Shown here: positions 54,233 to 62,905 of the stretch, in pieces
Layout of the letters: every line of letters starts with the position of its first letter
How positions within the stretch are numbered: the first letter of the stretch is position 1
Assembly: GCF_947503125.1 (NCBI RefSeq)
Contig: NZ_CANNCR010000014.1
Location: 1 to 64,000, forward strand
From: an uncultured Metabacillus sp.
Lineage (GTDB): Bacteria; Bacillota; Bacilli; Bacillales; Bacillaceae
DNA length: 64,000 bases
Reading direction: 5' to 3'
Notes under the pieces: generated by a model
Seen by the model: only the letters and a program-made list of their open reading frames with translations
Database searches by the model: none
What the model was told of the DNA's origin: nothing
Program-made: the position numbers and the translations under genes

Positions 54233-54263
54233 CCTTTAATACGGTCCAGAGAGGCCGAAAAGG
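54233..54263 (+). promoter_or_regulatory. PyrR-binding RNA hairpin, site 1
   Basis: The RNA can fold with CCTTT/AAAGG outer and CGG/CCG inner stems around the loop TCCAGAGAGG, the conserved PyrR-binding loop of pyr operon leaders. AAAAGGG at 54258-54264 is exactly complementary to CCCTTTT at 54310-54316 in the terminator. Binding of PyrR-UMP would therefore block the antiterminator and allow termination. Confidence 0.85.
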
Positions 54264-54306
54264 GTGGCAAGTGAAAACTAATTTATGGATTCATGTATGT
54301 CTTATT

Positions 54307-54342
54307 ATGCCCTTTTGTCCTCTGTGACCAAAGGGCATTTTT
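54307..54342 (+). terminator. PyrR-controlled attenuator
   Basis: ATGCCCTTT (54307-54315) and AAAGGGCAT (54330-54338) form a perfect 9-bp stem followed by five T. Its 5' arm overlaps the predicted pairing partner of the PyrR hairpin, as in known pyr attenuators. Confidence 0.88.
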
Positions 54343-54360
54343 AAGTTTATTAATAAGTAC

Positions 54361-54396
54361 CTCTTTTAATCAGAGTCCCGTGAGGCTTGAAAAGAG
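54361..54396 (+). promoter_or_regulatory. PyrR-binding RNA hairpin, site 2
   Basis: CTCTTTT and AAAAGAG close a stem carrying the loop AGTCCCGTGAGGCT, the other classical PyrR loop sequence. A small GAATGGA/TCCATTC hairpin follows at 54396-54420 without a T-run. The site may act on translation or be a relic of a second attenuator. Confidence 0.8.
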
Positions 54397-54471
54397 AATG
54401 GATGAATTCAAACTCCATTCCTTCAAAGTAAAAAGAGATATGACAAGATCACAACGGAGGGTGGAACTACA

Positions 54472-55686
54472 ATGAATTATCGTAAAAAAACAGTCGTTGC
54501 ATCTGTAGCAGGTTTAACATTGGAAGGCATGGACATCATGTTTATCTCATTTGCGATGTCAATGATTATATCCGAATTTAACATTGATTTAGCTACTGGC
54601 GGTCTTATTTCTTCCATAACAAATATTGGAATGCTAATTGGTGGTGTATTATTCGGAATTTTAGCTGATAAATTTGGGAGAGTACGAATTTTCACTTATA
54701 CTATTATTTTGTTTGCAATTGGAACAGCCTTAACTGGACTAGCTACAAATATTGAACAGGTTTACTTATATCGATTCATTGCCGGCTTAGGTGCTGGTGG
54801 AGAATATGGCATCGGGATGGCGCTTGTTGCAGAGGCGTGGCCAAAGAATAAACAAGGAAGAGTTTCTTCATATGTAAGTGTCGGTGCACAATATGGCGTT
54901 ATTCTTGCAGCCTTGCTTAGTGCGATGATTCTTCCTTTATTCGGTTGGCGAGCATTATTCTTTGTTGGTGTCCTACCCGTCATTTTTGCTTATCTTGTAC
55001 GCAAAAACTTAGATGAATCACCGGAATGGGTAGCTGCTCAAAAAGAAAAGAAAGTTGAAAGCAAAAAAGAGAAAGGTAAACTGCTGCAGTTATTTGAAAC
55101 ACCAAGAATTGCTTTTACAACATTATCTTTAGCGATTATGGCAACTGTGCAGATCGCAGGTTACAATGGATTGATGATCTGGCTGCCATCCATGCTGCAA
55201 CAATCACAAGGATTGTCGGTTTCCGGTTCAGCGCTTTGGACAATCAGTACAGCTGTTGGAATGATTATCGGAATGCTGACCTTTGGACAATTTATGGATC
55301 GATTTGGTGCAAAACGGTCATACGGAATATTTCTTCTTGCTTCAGCATCAGCAGTATTTTTATATTCGTTTGCTGAAGGAAGTGCAGGTGTCTTAATCGG
55401 CGGTGCGATCGTTGGCTTCTTCTCTAACGGAATGTTTGCTGGATATGGTGCATTAATCAGCAGTTTTTATCCTGTTAAAATTCGCAGCACCGCAACGAAT
55501 ACAATTTTTAATTTTGGTAGAGCCGTTGGCGGCCTTTCGCCAATTCTTGTCGGATATATTTTGCAAAGCTATGATATGACAATCGCCATGACTTATTTAG
55601 CAGCATTATACTGCGTATCCTTTATTGTAATGCTAAGTCTTAAAGAAAAGAACAAGCATGCTTCTTTAGAAAAACGTTCAGCTTAA
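54472..55686 (+). CDS. MFS transporter under PyrR control, candidate pyrimidine-related transporter
   Basis: This 404-residue major facilitator protein has 12 predicted helices. The loop 2-3 motif reads ILADKFGRVRIF near residue 63, and RFIAGLGAGGEYGIGMALVAEAWP near 105 resembles the aromatic-acid/H+ symporter and sialate-type branches. The substrate cannot be read from the protein, but the PyrR leader upstream indicates repression when UMP is high, so a pyrimidine precursor such as orotate, or uracil or a nucleoside, is the leading candidate. GGAGGGTGG precedes ATG 54472. A perfect terminator follows, so it is monocistronic. Confidence 0.88.
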   Translation: MNYRKKTVVASVAGLTLEGMDIMFISFAMSMIISEFNIDLATGGLISSITNIGMLIGGVLFGILADKFGRVRIFTYTIILFAIGTALTGLATNIEQVYLYRFIAGLGAGGEYGIGMALVAEAWPKNKQGRVSSYVSVGAQYGVILAALLSAMILPLFGWRALFFVGVLPVIFAYLVRKNLDESPEWVAAQKEKKVESKKEKGKLLQLFETPRIAFTTLSLAIMATVQIAGYNGLMIWLPSMLQQSQGLSVSGSALWTISTAVGMIIGMLTFGQFMDRFGAKRSYGIFLLASASAVFLYSFAEGSAGVLIGGAIVGFFSNGMFAGYGALISSFYPVKIRSTATNTIFNFGRAVGGLSPILVGYILQSYDMTIAMTYLAALYCVSFIVMLSLKEKNKHASLEKRSA

Positions 55687-55696
55687 TACATTTAGT

Positions 55697-55732
55697 AAAA
55701 AGTGTTACCGTAAAAATGGTAACACTTTTTTT
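55697..55732 (+). terminator. Rho-independent terminator
   Basis: AAAAAGTGTTACC and GGTAACACTTTTT form a perfect 13-bp stem, followed by further T residues. Confidence 0.95.
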
Positions 55733-56002
55733 CTGACGAACAAAGAATAGCTGTAGAATGTACTAATTAGCTATGTTTCTAGTAAATAAGTTAGAGAATT
55801 TTGACCCAACAATTGTTCATATGGTAATATATAGAAAAATAGTAAAGGATTTATGTGGGGACCATTGTTTCTATCATTACATACCTCAATGGTTTAGACA
55901 AAGAATCGAATTTTGCTTAAATGATGATTTACAGCCATAATTTAAGAAATTCAACTGAATCAGTAAAAAATATAAATACATAGCTTTTATATGGAGGTAA
56001 AA

Positions 56003-56416
56003 ATGGAACCGAGAATTACAGTGATTACGTTAGGTGTAGATGATTTGAAAAGGTCGTTAACATTTTATCGTGACGGACTAGGTTTGCCGACAAAAGGAAT
56101 CGAAGGCGAAGAATTTGAGCACGGTGCTGTTGCCTTTTTCGATCTGCAGTCGGGTTTAAAGCTTGCAATATGGAATCGAAAGGATATTTCTCATGAAGCA
56201 AAAATACCTTTGACAGCTCCAAGCGCGACCGAATTTACAATTGGTCACAATGTAGACAGTAAAGAAGAAGTCGATTTGGTCATGGAGCAAGCTAAACAAG
56301 CTGGTGCTGTCATCACAGATCCTGCACATGAAACCTTTTGGGGTGGCTATTCCGGACATTTTCAAGATCCTGATGGTCATTTATGGGAAGTAGTTTGGAA
56401 CCCGCATTGGACATAA
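56003..56416 (+). CDS. VOC-family (glyoxalase-like) protein
   Basis: This 137-residue single VOC module begins RITVITLGVDDLKRSLTFYR and ends with FQDPDGHLWEVVWNPHW, where Glu is the conserved metal ligand. Many such proteins act on small thiol or antibiotic substrates; the function here is unknown. ATG 56003 has GGAGGT 4 bases upstream, and ATG 55991 is the weaker alternative. The region 55733-56002 otherwise shows only a doubtful 39-codon frame. Confidence 0.82.
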   Translation: MEPRITVITLGVDDLKRSLTFYRDGLGLPTKGIEGEEFEHGAVAFFDLQSGLKLAIWNRKDISHEAKIPLTAPSATEFTIGHNVDSKEEVDLVMEQAKQAGAVITDPAHETFWGGYSGHFQDPDGHLWEVVWNPHWT

Positions 56417-56453
56417 AGGTTCGTGTTTACGATTTAATAATGGAGTGGTTTAG

Positions 56454-56960
56454 GTGAAAATCATTTATCTTGTAAGACATTGTGAAGCTAATGGGCAGGA
56501 AGCCGATGCAGACCTTACAGTCCGCGGTTTTAATCAAGCAATTGAACTATCTAACTTTTTCTCTGATTTCACGGTTGAGCGGATTATTTCGAGTCCATAT
56601 AAGCGTGCGATGAAAACTGTTCAGCCGCTTGCTAAGCGATTAAAGATAGAAATTGAGAGTAATAGTAATTTGTCAGAACGTATTTTAAGCACGAGTAATC
56701 TTCCAGATTGGTATGATTTATATTTCTATTCGATGTGGGATTGGGATGCATGGAAGGATGCAGGCGGAGGAAAACAAGCGTATTCTTTTTTACCTTTTGT
56801 ATTTGCAGCTTACTTTGTAACCGTTGGATGTATTTATTCATCGAAGCTGCACTTTTTCGGAATCCTGTTTGGCCCAGTCTGGCTTCCGATGTTGAGTTTG
56901 ATACCAGGCTTAGTGATTGGATTTATTATAATGAAATATTTAGTGAAAAAGAAAACTTAA
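56454..56960 (+). pseudogene. Chimeric ORF: histidine phosphatase N-terminus fused to a membrane-protein C-terminus
   Basis: Residues 1 to about 88 are a histidine phosphatase: LVRHCEANG with catalytic R8-H9, ADLTVRGFNQA near 25 and ERIISSPYKRAMKTVQPLA near 42-60. After SNLPDW the sequence changes to WDWDAWKDAGGGKQAYSFLP and then three hydrophobic helices ending IGFIIMKYLVKKKT. The second half of the phosphatase, with its catalytic His and C-terminal strands, is absent. An in-frame deletion appears to have joined two genes. A ribosome site and ATG remain, so a protein may be made, but phosphatase activity is unlikely. Confidence 0.72.
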
Positions 56961-57035
56961 TTGAATTTTAAGCATTTGTCTGTCACACCCTGATCACTTT
57001 AAGGATTAGAAGATTGGCAGTTTGTTTTATAAACA

Positions 57036-57066
57036 CAAAAAAAGGTGGGAATGTTGTTTCTCACCT
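57036..57066 (-). terminator. Terminator of the membrane protein gene
   Basis: On the minus strand AGGTGAGAA and TTCCCACCT pair with one G-T pair and are followed by a run of T. Confidence 0.86.
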
Positions 57067-57067
57067 A

Positions 57068-57616
57068 TTATTTTTGTTCTTTTAGTTCAGCAAATCTGTT
57101 TCTTGTACCAAGGTAATGAGCAATAAGATACATGATATATTGAATAATAAATGAATAAAAGTAGTTCCATTTTACAGGGTCATATATTCCAATTCCCTTT
57201 ACAATTGGTAAAGCAATCAAAGAAAATACTGCAAAAGCAAAGGCCTTAAGGAATGGATTAATCTTTGGCTTAATTTGCAAAATAAACATCACCGTGATAG
57301 GCAAAATAGCAAAACTAAAGGGGGTGTAGGTTGGCACAATCGGAATAACTTCATAATCATACTTCCATAATCCAAAAAACGTCCCCACATAGTCCAAAGT
57401 TGAAGAGGCTAATGCAACAAAGAGTCCAGCATAATGAAGTCTATCAGCACTTTTTCGTTTTCTAAATTTAAACCAAAGGATATAAGGCACAATGATCAGT
57501 ATAACACCTAACCACCAATGGTAGGTAAATAATGTTTTATCAATCCAAGCCTGGATGGTTTCTTCATTTAAATTCATATTTTTTTTATAAAACTCAGAAA
57601 ATGTATCAAATATCAT
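57068..57616 (-). CDS. Membrane protein, CBO0543-like family
   Basis: This 182-residue protein has about five hydrophobic segments. WWLGVILIIVPYILWFKFRKR near residue 33, STLDYVGTFFGLWKYDYEVI near 70, PTYTPFSFAILPITVMF near 95 and a C-terminal IQYIMYLIAHYLGTRNRF fit what I know of CBO0543-type membrane proteins of spore-formers. The function is unknown. ATG 57616 has GAGGT about 7 bases upstream; ATG 57643 would add nine residues without a site. Confidence 0.72.
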   Translation of the reverse strand: MIFDTFSEFYKKNMNLNEETIQAWIDKTLFTYHWWLGVILIIVPYILWFKFRKRKSADRLHYAGLFVALASSTLDYVGTFFGLWKYDYEVIPIVPTYTPFSFAILPITVMFILQIKPKINPFLKAFAFAVFSLIALPIVKGIGIYDPVKWNYFYSFIIQYIMYLIAHYLGTRNRFAELKEQK

Positions 57617-57922
57617 ATGAGTACCTCGTACTTGTTTTACCATTAAAATGAACTTTAAATAGCAATAATATTCATTTATTGAAAAAATACCGGTTTAATT
57701 AAAAGGAAAAAGTTATTATACAGATCTTTAAGAAACTGAATGATGATACTGTTTTTAAACAAAAATGATAAAACAAGTTTTTTTAAAGGGGGACGCATAG
57801 ATTTTTTTCCAGAATAATACAAGGTATATCTTTCATAAAGTTTGATAAAGGCAAAACATATGGGTAAGGTGAATGATATTAATTAAGATCTAAAAACTAG
57901 CTTCCAAAAAGGGGCTGATAGT

Positions 57923-58102
57923 TTGTATAGAAATAAACATAAACACGTAATCATGTTATTGAGTTTTTTGTTACTTATCATTTTTATCGTTAATATAGTT
58001 CTTTACGTTAAAATTCACATCGTATATACTTCAGGAATCGGACCATTTTTTCTAATTGGATTTATCATTTTGGCTATTGTGATTCTATATTTAAAAGGGT
58101 AA
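57923..58102 (+). CDS. Small two-helix membrane protein, 59 residues
   Basis: A TTG start at 57923 is preceded by AAAAAGGGGCTG. The product starts with a basic MYRNKHKHV, then a hydrophobic helix (IMLLSFLLLIIFIVNIVLYV), a short turn with IHIVYTSGIGPF, and a second helix ending in LKG. I recognise no family. Confidence 0.5.
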   Translation: MYRNKHKHVIMLLSFLLLIIFIVNIVLYVKIHIVYTSGIGPFFLIGFIILAIVILYLKG

Positions 58103-58130
58103 GTCGCTTCAAAAAATGAAAACTACGGCG

Positions 58131-58301
58131 TCATCTTAAATAATAAACATGGTGTATCCCATGTTGACCAGGTACTGTAAAAGATGGCTGCCACCAAATA
58201 TATGGAACAAGATGAGGATGATAACCAGAAGGGTAAAGATAATGGGCCATTTCATACCCAGGAAGACTCGGGATTTGTCCTGTAATGACTGTGTAACGCA
58301 A
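58131..58301 (-). CDS. Small Tyr/Pro/His-rich protein, possibly spore-associated
   Basis: On the minus strand, TTG at 58301 follows AAAGGAG by 9 bases and opens a 56-codon frame with GQIPSLPGYEMAHYLYPSGY, HPHLVPYIWWQPSF and HGIHHVYYLR. Such Tyr/Pro/His-rich composition is common in spore coat proteins. CATACATT at 58341-58348 (minus) resembles a SigE-type -10. An overlapping frame on the same strand is hydrophobic and starts poorly. The call rests on composition and signals, not homology. Confidence 0.42.
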   Translation of the reverse strand: MRYTVITGQIPSLPGYEMAHYLYPSGYHPHLVPYIWWQPSFTVPGQHGIHHVYYLR

Positions 58302-58711
58302 GTGTAACAGCTCCTTTTGTTAATGTTCTAGTTGATTTATAATGTATGTTATATAGAGTTCTGACGATACTATGTATTTTTATACATTAATTGTTCCACC
58401 ATCTGATGTCAGAATTTGAGTGGGTAACTTTATTTGAAAAGCTAAAAATTTATATAATGAAAAATATGACTAGGATACAACTCTTTTTATTAAGTGTTTC
58501 ATCATCAGTTATTCTTTATTTATACCAACTATTCTTAGAAGATGCTCTGAAACCAGTAACAAATAAACAATAAAATGGAAAAATGACAACTAACTAAAAA
58601 AAACGTTCGACAACGACACCAATTTACAAATTTTTCACCTTTTTCACGGTATAGTAAATCTTGTCATATTAATGTTTTGTTTTCTAGTATGGTAGGGGGA
58701 AAGTAATTGAA

Positions 58712-58909
58712 ATGACTAGATTGTTAATGGAAAAAGAGATTGATGAAACAGTTGCTTATGTTGTAGATCGATTTTTAACAGCAGGAATAAAAGAGGATCA
58801 ATTACTAGCAATAACACGTACAATGACATCTGATTTTGGCGTGAATTCCGAAGAAAAAGCTGAAAAACTAGTTAAGAATTACCTAACATCACTGGGATTG
58901 AATGAATAG
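58712..58909 (+). CDS. Small helical hypothetical protein, 65 residues
   Basis: The product reads MTRLLMEKEIDETVAYVVDR, then FLTAGIKEDQLLAITRTMTS and a final VKNYLTSLGLNE, an acidic all-helical protein without cysteine or membrane segments. GGGGGA lies about 11 bases before the ATG, at the long end of usual spacing. I recognise no family. The 58302-58711 gap otherwise shows no supported gene. Confidence 0.6.
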   Translation: MTRLLMEKEIDETVAYVVDRFLTAGIKEDQLLAITRTMTSDFGVNSEEKAEKLVKNYLTSLGLNE

Positions 58910-59049
58910 TAGTTTGAATTTCATCTTTTTATTTGGACAGGTCAGCTTGCCTGTTCTTTTTTATATCTAATTGTTAAGGAGTACAAGAGTAAAAGATTCA
59001 TGAAAAAGGTAAATCAATGGAAAGTAAAACTTCGATAAAGGAGATCCAT

Positions 59050-59502
59050 ATGAAAATCAGAAAACTAAATAGAGATGATAAAGCACCAATGAATTTGCTT
59101 TTAATGGCTGACCCTTCTCAAAACTTTGTTAACGAGTATGCGAATAGAGGAGAATGCTATATAGCTGAAAAGGAAAATCATTTGATTGGGGTTTATGTGC
59201 TTCTTCCGACAAGACAAGAAACCGTCGAATTGGTAAACATCGCGGTTTTAGAAGAAGAGCAGGGAAAAGGGATTGGGAAACGATTAGTACTCCATGCAAT
59301 ACAAACATCCAAACAGAAAGGGTTCAAAACAATTGAAGTTGGTACTGGAAATTCAAGCATTGATCAACTTGCTCTTTATCAAAAGTGTGGGTTTAGAATA
59401 ATTGGTATTGATAGAGATTTTTTCGTTAGACATTATCAAGAAGAAATATTCGAGAACGGTATCCAATGCAGGGATATGATCAGGCTTTCTCAAGATTTAT
59501 GA
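59050..59502 (+). CDS. GNAT-family N-acetyltransferase
   Basis: This 150-residue GNAT has motif A as NIAVLEEEQGKGIGKRLVLH near residue 70-90, IEVGTGNSSIDQLALYQKCG near 105-124 and FFVRHYQEEIFENGIQCRDM near the end, typical of small acetyltransferases in Bacillus. ATG 59050 has AAAGGAG about 7 bases upstream; the ORF could extend to 59017 but lacks a site there. The substrate is unknown. Confidence 0.88.
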   Translation: MKIRKLNRDDKAPMNLLLMADPSQNFVNEYANRGECYIAEKENHLIGVYVLLPTRQETVELVNIAVLEEEQGKGIGKRLVLHAIQTSKQKGFKTIEVGTGNSSIDQLALYQKCGFRIIGIDRDFFVRHYQEEIFENGIQCRDMIRLSQDL

Positions 59503-59531
59503 ACCAATCAAATGGATAAAAAAGGGTAAGT

Positions 59532-59545
59532 TGGGAAATTTCCCA
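59532..59545. other. 14-bp perfect palindrome TGGGAAATTTCCCA
   Basis: The palindrome lies 30 bases after the acetyltransferase gene and 207 before the YjgB gene, and lacks a T-run. It could be an operator or a weak hairpin. Nothing else is evident in 59503-59751. Confidence 0.35.
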
Positions 59546-59751
59546 TAAATAGGACATTTGGTTTTTTATTTAGTAAAAGAGACCTAACTTTTATTTTTTT
59601 TGCGACTTTTTCCGAAAAGAGATCGTTTTATATATGATTTGAAACAAACGAAAGGAGTGGTGATTCAAGTTTAAGTGATTTTGTTATCATCAGAGATAAC
59701 TGTCTTCTAGGGAATTACATGAATAATTAATTGTAGAAAGGATGGATAATC

Positions 59752-60285
59752 TTGAAAAAAAGTAATCTTTTAATTCGAGGCTTTTCAATTTTAACATTGG
59801 TTTTCCTTTTATTTAGTGGGGCTGCTTTTGCTTCTGCTGCTTCAGAACCCTCTGAGACTTCCCCAGATCTGTTGATTCGGAAAATCATGGGGTTAGCCTA
59901 TGAATCCCAGCAAACGATCAGCAGCGGCTCATTTTCTGTTGGGGATTCATTGAAAAAGGTTGAAAAAGAATGGGGTCCAGCAGAGGATTTAAGTACTGTT
60001 GCAGCCAATTATTGGAGCAAGAATATTCGGTTTCTTTATGACGGTTCAACAGGCAGAAAAACAATTACAGCCATCGATGATTTCGATCCACAGCTGACAA
60101 CCATTCATTTAGCTGATGTTAAGGAATTGCTTGGGGAGCCTGTTAGCGAAAAAGAGCAAGAAGGAATGTATTATGTCACATACAGTGATAACGAAAACTA
60201 TAAAGTGACCTTTGTATTTGAAAGTGCTTGGGTTAACCCTAATCCGAAACTTTCATTATATACGCTTGAATCTGTAGAGAAATAA
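59752..60285 (+). CDS. YjgB-family secreted protein (DUF4309)
   Basis: This 177-residue precursor has a Sec signal peptide (KKSNLLIRGFSILTLVFLLF, cleavage near ASAAS). The mature part has the DUF4309 pattern: SSGSFSVGDSLKKVEKEWGP near residue 62-82, FDPQLTTIHLADVKELLGEP near 112-131 and YVTYSDNENYKVTFVFE near 142. It probably acts at the cell surface; the function is unknown. The TTG start follows AAAGGA by about 10 bases. Confidence 0.86.
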   Translation: MKKSNLLIRGFSILTLVFLLFSGAAFASAASEPSETSPDLLIRKIMGLAYESQQTISSGSFSVGDSLKKVEKEWGPAEDLSTVAANYWSKNIRFLYDGSTGRKTITAIDDFDPQLTTIHLADVKELLGEPVSEKEQEGMYYVTYSDNENYKVTFVFESAWVNPNPKLSLYTLESVEK

Positions 60286-60440
60286 TAATATCCAATGAGG
60301 AATCGTCTTAATCTTTGCTTGGGTTATGGCGGTTCTTTATTTTAATAAAAGCTAATTTAAGCTTTTATGATTCAGCGTGAAAAAAAAGGATTTTGCTTAA
60401 TAATCAAGAAAGAATCTTTAAAAAGGAGAGTGATTTTTAG

Positions 60441-61121
60441 ATGATCAAAGCAGCACTATTTGATTTAGACGGAACGTTATTAAATAGAGATGAATCGGTA
60501 AATCTATTCATTAATCGGCAATATGAAAGATTACATAAACAGGTTGGCCACATACCTAAAGAGAAGTATGTTTCACGATTTATCGAAATCGAGAAACGCG
60601 GTTATGTCTGGAAGGATGAGGTATATAAACAATTAGTAAATGAATTTAAGATTGAAAAAATCACTTGGAAAGAATTACTTAATTATTACATAGTTGAATT
60701 CAAGAATAACTGTGTACCCTTCCCGCATCTGAATGACATGCTGGAAAACTTGAAAAATAGTAATCTGCAATTAGGAATGATTACAAATGGCTTTGGACAA
60801 TTTCAAATGGATAATATCTTGGCATTAGGTATTGAAAAATATTTTGATGTTATGTTAATTTCCGAGTGGGAGGGAATGAAAAAGCCAGATCCACTTCTAT
60901 TTAAAAAGGCATTAGATCAACTTTCTGTTCCACCACACGAAGCCATTTTTGTTGGTGATCATCCTGAAAACGATGTAAGGGGTGCTCAAAATGTTGGAAT
61001 CAAAGGAATTTGGAAAAAAGATGTGCAATGGAATCATGTCGATACAGATTTAATTGTAGATGATTTAAATGAATTGCCAGCAATTATTAAACAGTTAAAT
61101 TTCTCTCCAACTAAAATCTAA
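60441..61121 (+). CDS. HAD-family hydrolase
   Basis: This 226-residue haloacid-dehalogenase-type phosphatase has motif I FDLDGTLLN at residues 7-15 (nucleophile Asp), a helical cap domain around 20-90, motif II ITNGFG near 115, motif III Lys in KKPDP near 147 and motif IV VGDHPENDVRGA near 173. It is a Mg2+-dependent phosphatase of the phosphoglycolate phosphatase/YfnB type with unknown substrate. AAAAGGAG precedes ATG 60441. Confidence 0.9.
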   Translation: MIKAALFDLDGTLLNRDESVNLFINRQYERLHKQVGHIPKEKYVSRFIEIEKRGYVWKDEVYKQLVNEFKIEKITWKELLNYYIVEFKNNCVPFPHLNDMLENLKNSNLQLGMITNGFGQFQMDNILALGIEKYFDVMLISEWEGMKKPDPLLFKKALDQLSVPPHEAIFVGDHPENDVRGAQNVGIKGIWKKDVQWNHVDTDLIVDDLNELPAIIKQLNFSPTKI

Positions 61122-61301
61122 CAAGATCTCAAAGGACTTTTATGCCACTTTTTGTTACTTTGTCTCCATTTTGTAACAAGATCATCCTGTTTCTTTTAAC
61201 CTATTTTTTGAAAAAAAGGGAAATTATGAAACCTCCTCCTATCAGAAACGTAATAAAAAGAGTGATAGAAAAGAAGCAAAGATTTTAGGGGAGGTATTCT
61301 T

Positions 61302-62825
61302 TTGAAAAAATCATTTCGAAAAAAATGTCTGATACTGGGGCTGACGATTTCTTTAAGCATCCCCACTATGGCAATGGGAAAGGAATCAGTTTCTGGATTG
61401 AGCTCAACCAACCAATCAATGGATTTGATTGAAGAAACAGAAGCTTTTGCGGTATCGAAATCTATTAATCTACTAGGCATACCAAGGTTTGTTACTAAAG
61501 AGCAAAGTAAGTCCGTTAATAAAGGGCTTAATATTGCCAAAGATAAACAAAACGATCGTTTTGTACATAATGCCGTTCAATTTGTGACGGCTATGGAAGC
61601 AGGTAAGTATGGACAAGCCTTAAAATTCTCTTCACATGCCTTAAAGAAATCAATTTCTGAACAATGGTTGGAGATCTACTGGAACACAGTTTTACAACAG
61701 CTGCACCCGCAATTAGGAGCATTCACTGGTATCGGTGGAGCAGAGGTGATAGAGTCAAATAAAGTCCACACAAATGTAGAGGTTGTGCTTCAATTTGAAA
61801 GAGGGGCGTATCCGTTTACAATTAGAGTGGACAAAACCGGAAAGATCAATGATTTCTTATTAAACAGTTTTTTCGGACCGTCAGCAGCAGAGCCTGCTTA
61901 CAGCAATCCCGATTTGTTTACTGAAAAGGAGGTTGTGATCGGAAAAGGTGAATTTGCACTGCCTGGTATACTGTCTATCCCTAAAGGAAAGGGAACATTT
62001 CCAGTAGTCGTTCTTGTTCAAGGATCTGGGGCAAGTGACAAGGATGAAACAGCCTATGCCTTAAAACCATTCCGTGATTTGGCTCATGGGCTAGCGTCAA
62101 ACGGTATTGCGGTTTTGCGTTATAATAAACGAACATTCGAGCATTCAGTAAAAACAACGGCGGATCAATATCACACGGTTGATAAAGAGACTACAAATGA
62201 TGCTCTTCTAGCAACACGTTTGCTTGAAAAAGAGAAGAAGATCGATGATGATCAAATCTATATTCTTGGTCATAGTCAAGGCGGTATGATGGTGCCGCAA
62301 ATGATCAACCAAGACAAAAGAGATAATATTGCTGGTGCAATCGTCATGGGCGGACCAGCAAGAACCATTCAGGATGTCATCCTTGATCAATTTGATTATC
62401 TTCTTTCAATTGGCCAATTGACACCACAGGATGCTGCGTTTTTTAAGGAACAATTTGCGATGCTAAATGATCCAAACTTTTCAGGCGAAAATCCGCCAGC
62501 GGAATTCCAGCTTGGACATTCAGTGTTTTGGGATTCGATTAATGATATTAAAGCTGCAGAGATGGCAAAACGGCAAAATGATCCATTGTTAATTATTCAA
62601 GGCGAGCGCGATTACCAGGTTGTTTCAGATGTTGAAATACCAATTTGGAAAAAAGAACTTTCAGATCGAACCAATGTTGAATACAGGTTATATCCAAAGC
62701 TTAATCACTTCTTTACAGAAGGAGAAGGGGAAATGAGCACACCGATGGAATACTTTACACCAGCTAACATACCAGAATATGTTGTAAATGACATTGCAGC
62801 CTGGGTAAAGTCTAAACCTGATTAA
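61302..62825 (+). CDS. Secreted alpha/beta hydrolase with DUF3887 domain
   Basis: This 507-residue protein begins with a basic signal peptide (KKSFRKKCLILGLTISLS, cleavage near AMG). A DUF3887-type domain spans about residues 85-190 (FVTAMEAGKYGQALKFSSHA), then an alpha/beta hydrolase with LVQGSGASDKDE near 240 (oxyanion region) and nucleophile S325 in GHSQGGMM; the last His is probably in YPKLNHFF near 467. It likely hydrolyses esters or peptides at the cell surface. The TTG start follows GGGGAGG. A hairpin repeat lies after the stop. Confidence 0.88.
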   Translation: MKKSFRKKCLILGLTISLSIPTMAMGKESVSGLSSTNQSMDLIEETEAFAVSKSINLLGIPRFVTKEQSKSVNKGLNIAKDKQNDRFVHNAVQFVTAMEAGKYGQALKFSSHALKKSISEQWLEIYWNTVLQQLHPQLGAFTGIGGAEVIESNKVHTNVEVVLQFERGAYPFTIRVDKTGKINDFLLNSFFGPSAAEPAYSNPDLFTEKEVVIGKGEFALPGILSIPKGKGTFPVVVLVQGSGASDKDETAYALKPFRDLAHGLASNGIAVLRYNKRTFEHSVKTTADQYHTVDKETTNDALLATRLLEKEKKIDDDQIYILGHSQGGMMVPQMINQDKRDNIAGAIVMGGPARTIQDVILDQFDYLLSIGQLTPQDAAFFKEQFAMLNDPNFSGENPPAEFQLGHSVFWDSINDIKAAEMAKRQNDPLLIIQGERDYQVVSDVEIPIWKKELSDRTNVEYRLYPKLNHFFTEGEGEMSTPMEYFTPANIPEYVVNDIAAWVKSKPD

Positions 62826-62837
62826 AGAAACGTTAAT

Positions 62838-62903
62838 GGGACAAATCCTCCAAATAACACAAAGATATGGAGCTTACTATTGTGTTTGGGGGACTGTCCC
62901 TTT
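62838..62903. repeat. MITE-like hairpin repeat, copy 3
   Basis: GGGACAAATCCTCCAAATAA with ACACAA at the left faces TTGTGTTTGGGGGACTGTCC with CTTT at the right, forming an imperfect foldback. The ends match those of copies 1 and 2. It lies between two convergent genes and may terminate both. Confidence 0.5.
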
Positions 62904-62905
62904 AA

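Noticed and set aside
55821-55940. 39-codon Cys/His-rich frame after the MFS terminator
   Set aside because: It contains CGDHCFYHY, which looks interesting, but there is no ribosome site before the ATG and no neighbouring signal.
58391-58573. 60-codon frame with one hydrophobic segment
   Set aside because: It starts with TTG without a ribosome site, and the internal ATG at 58457 also lacks one. It probably arose by chance in AT-rich DNA.
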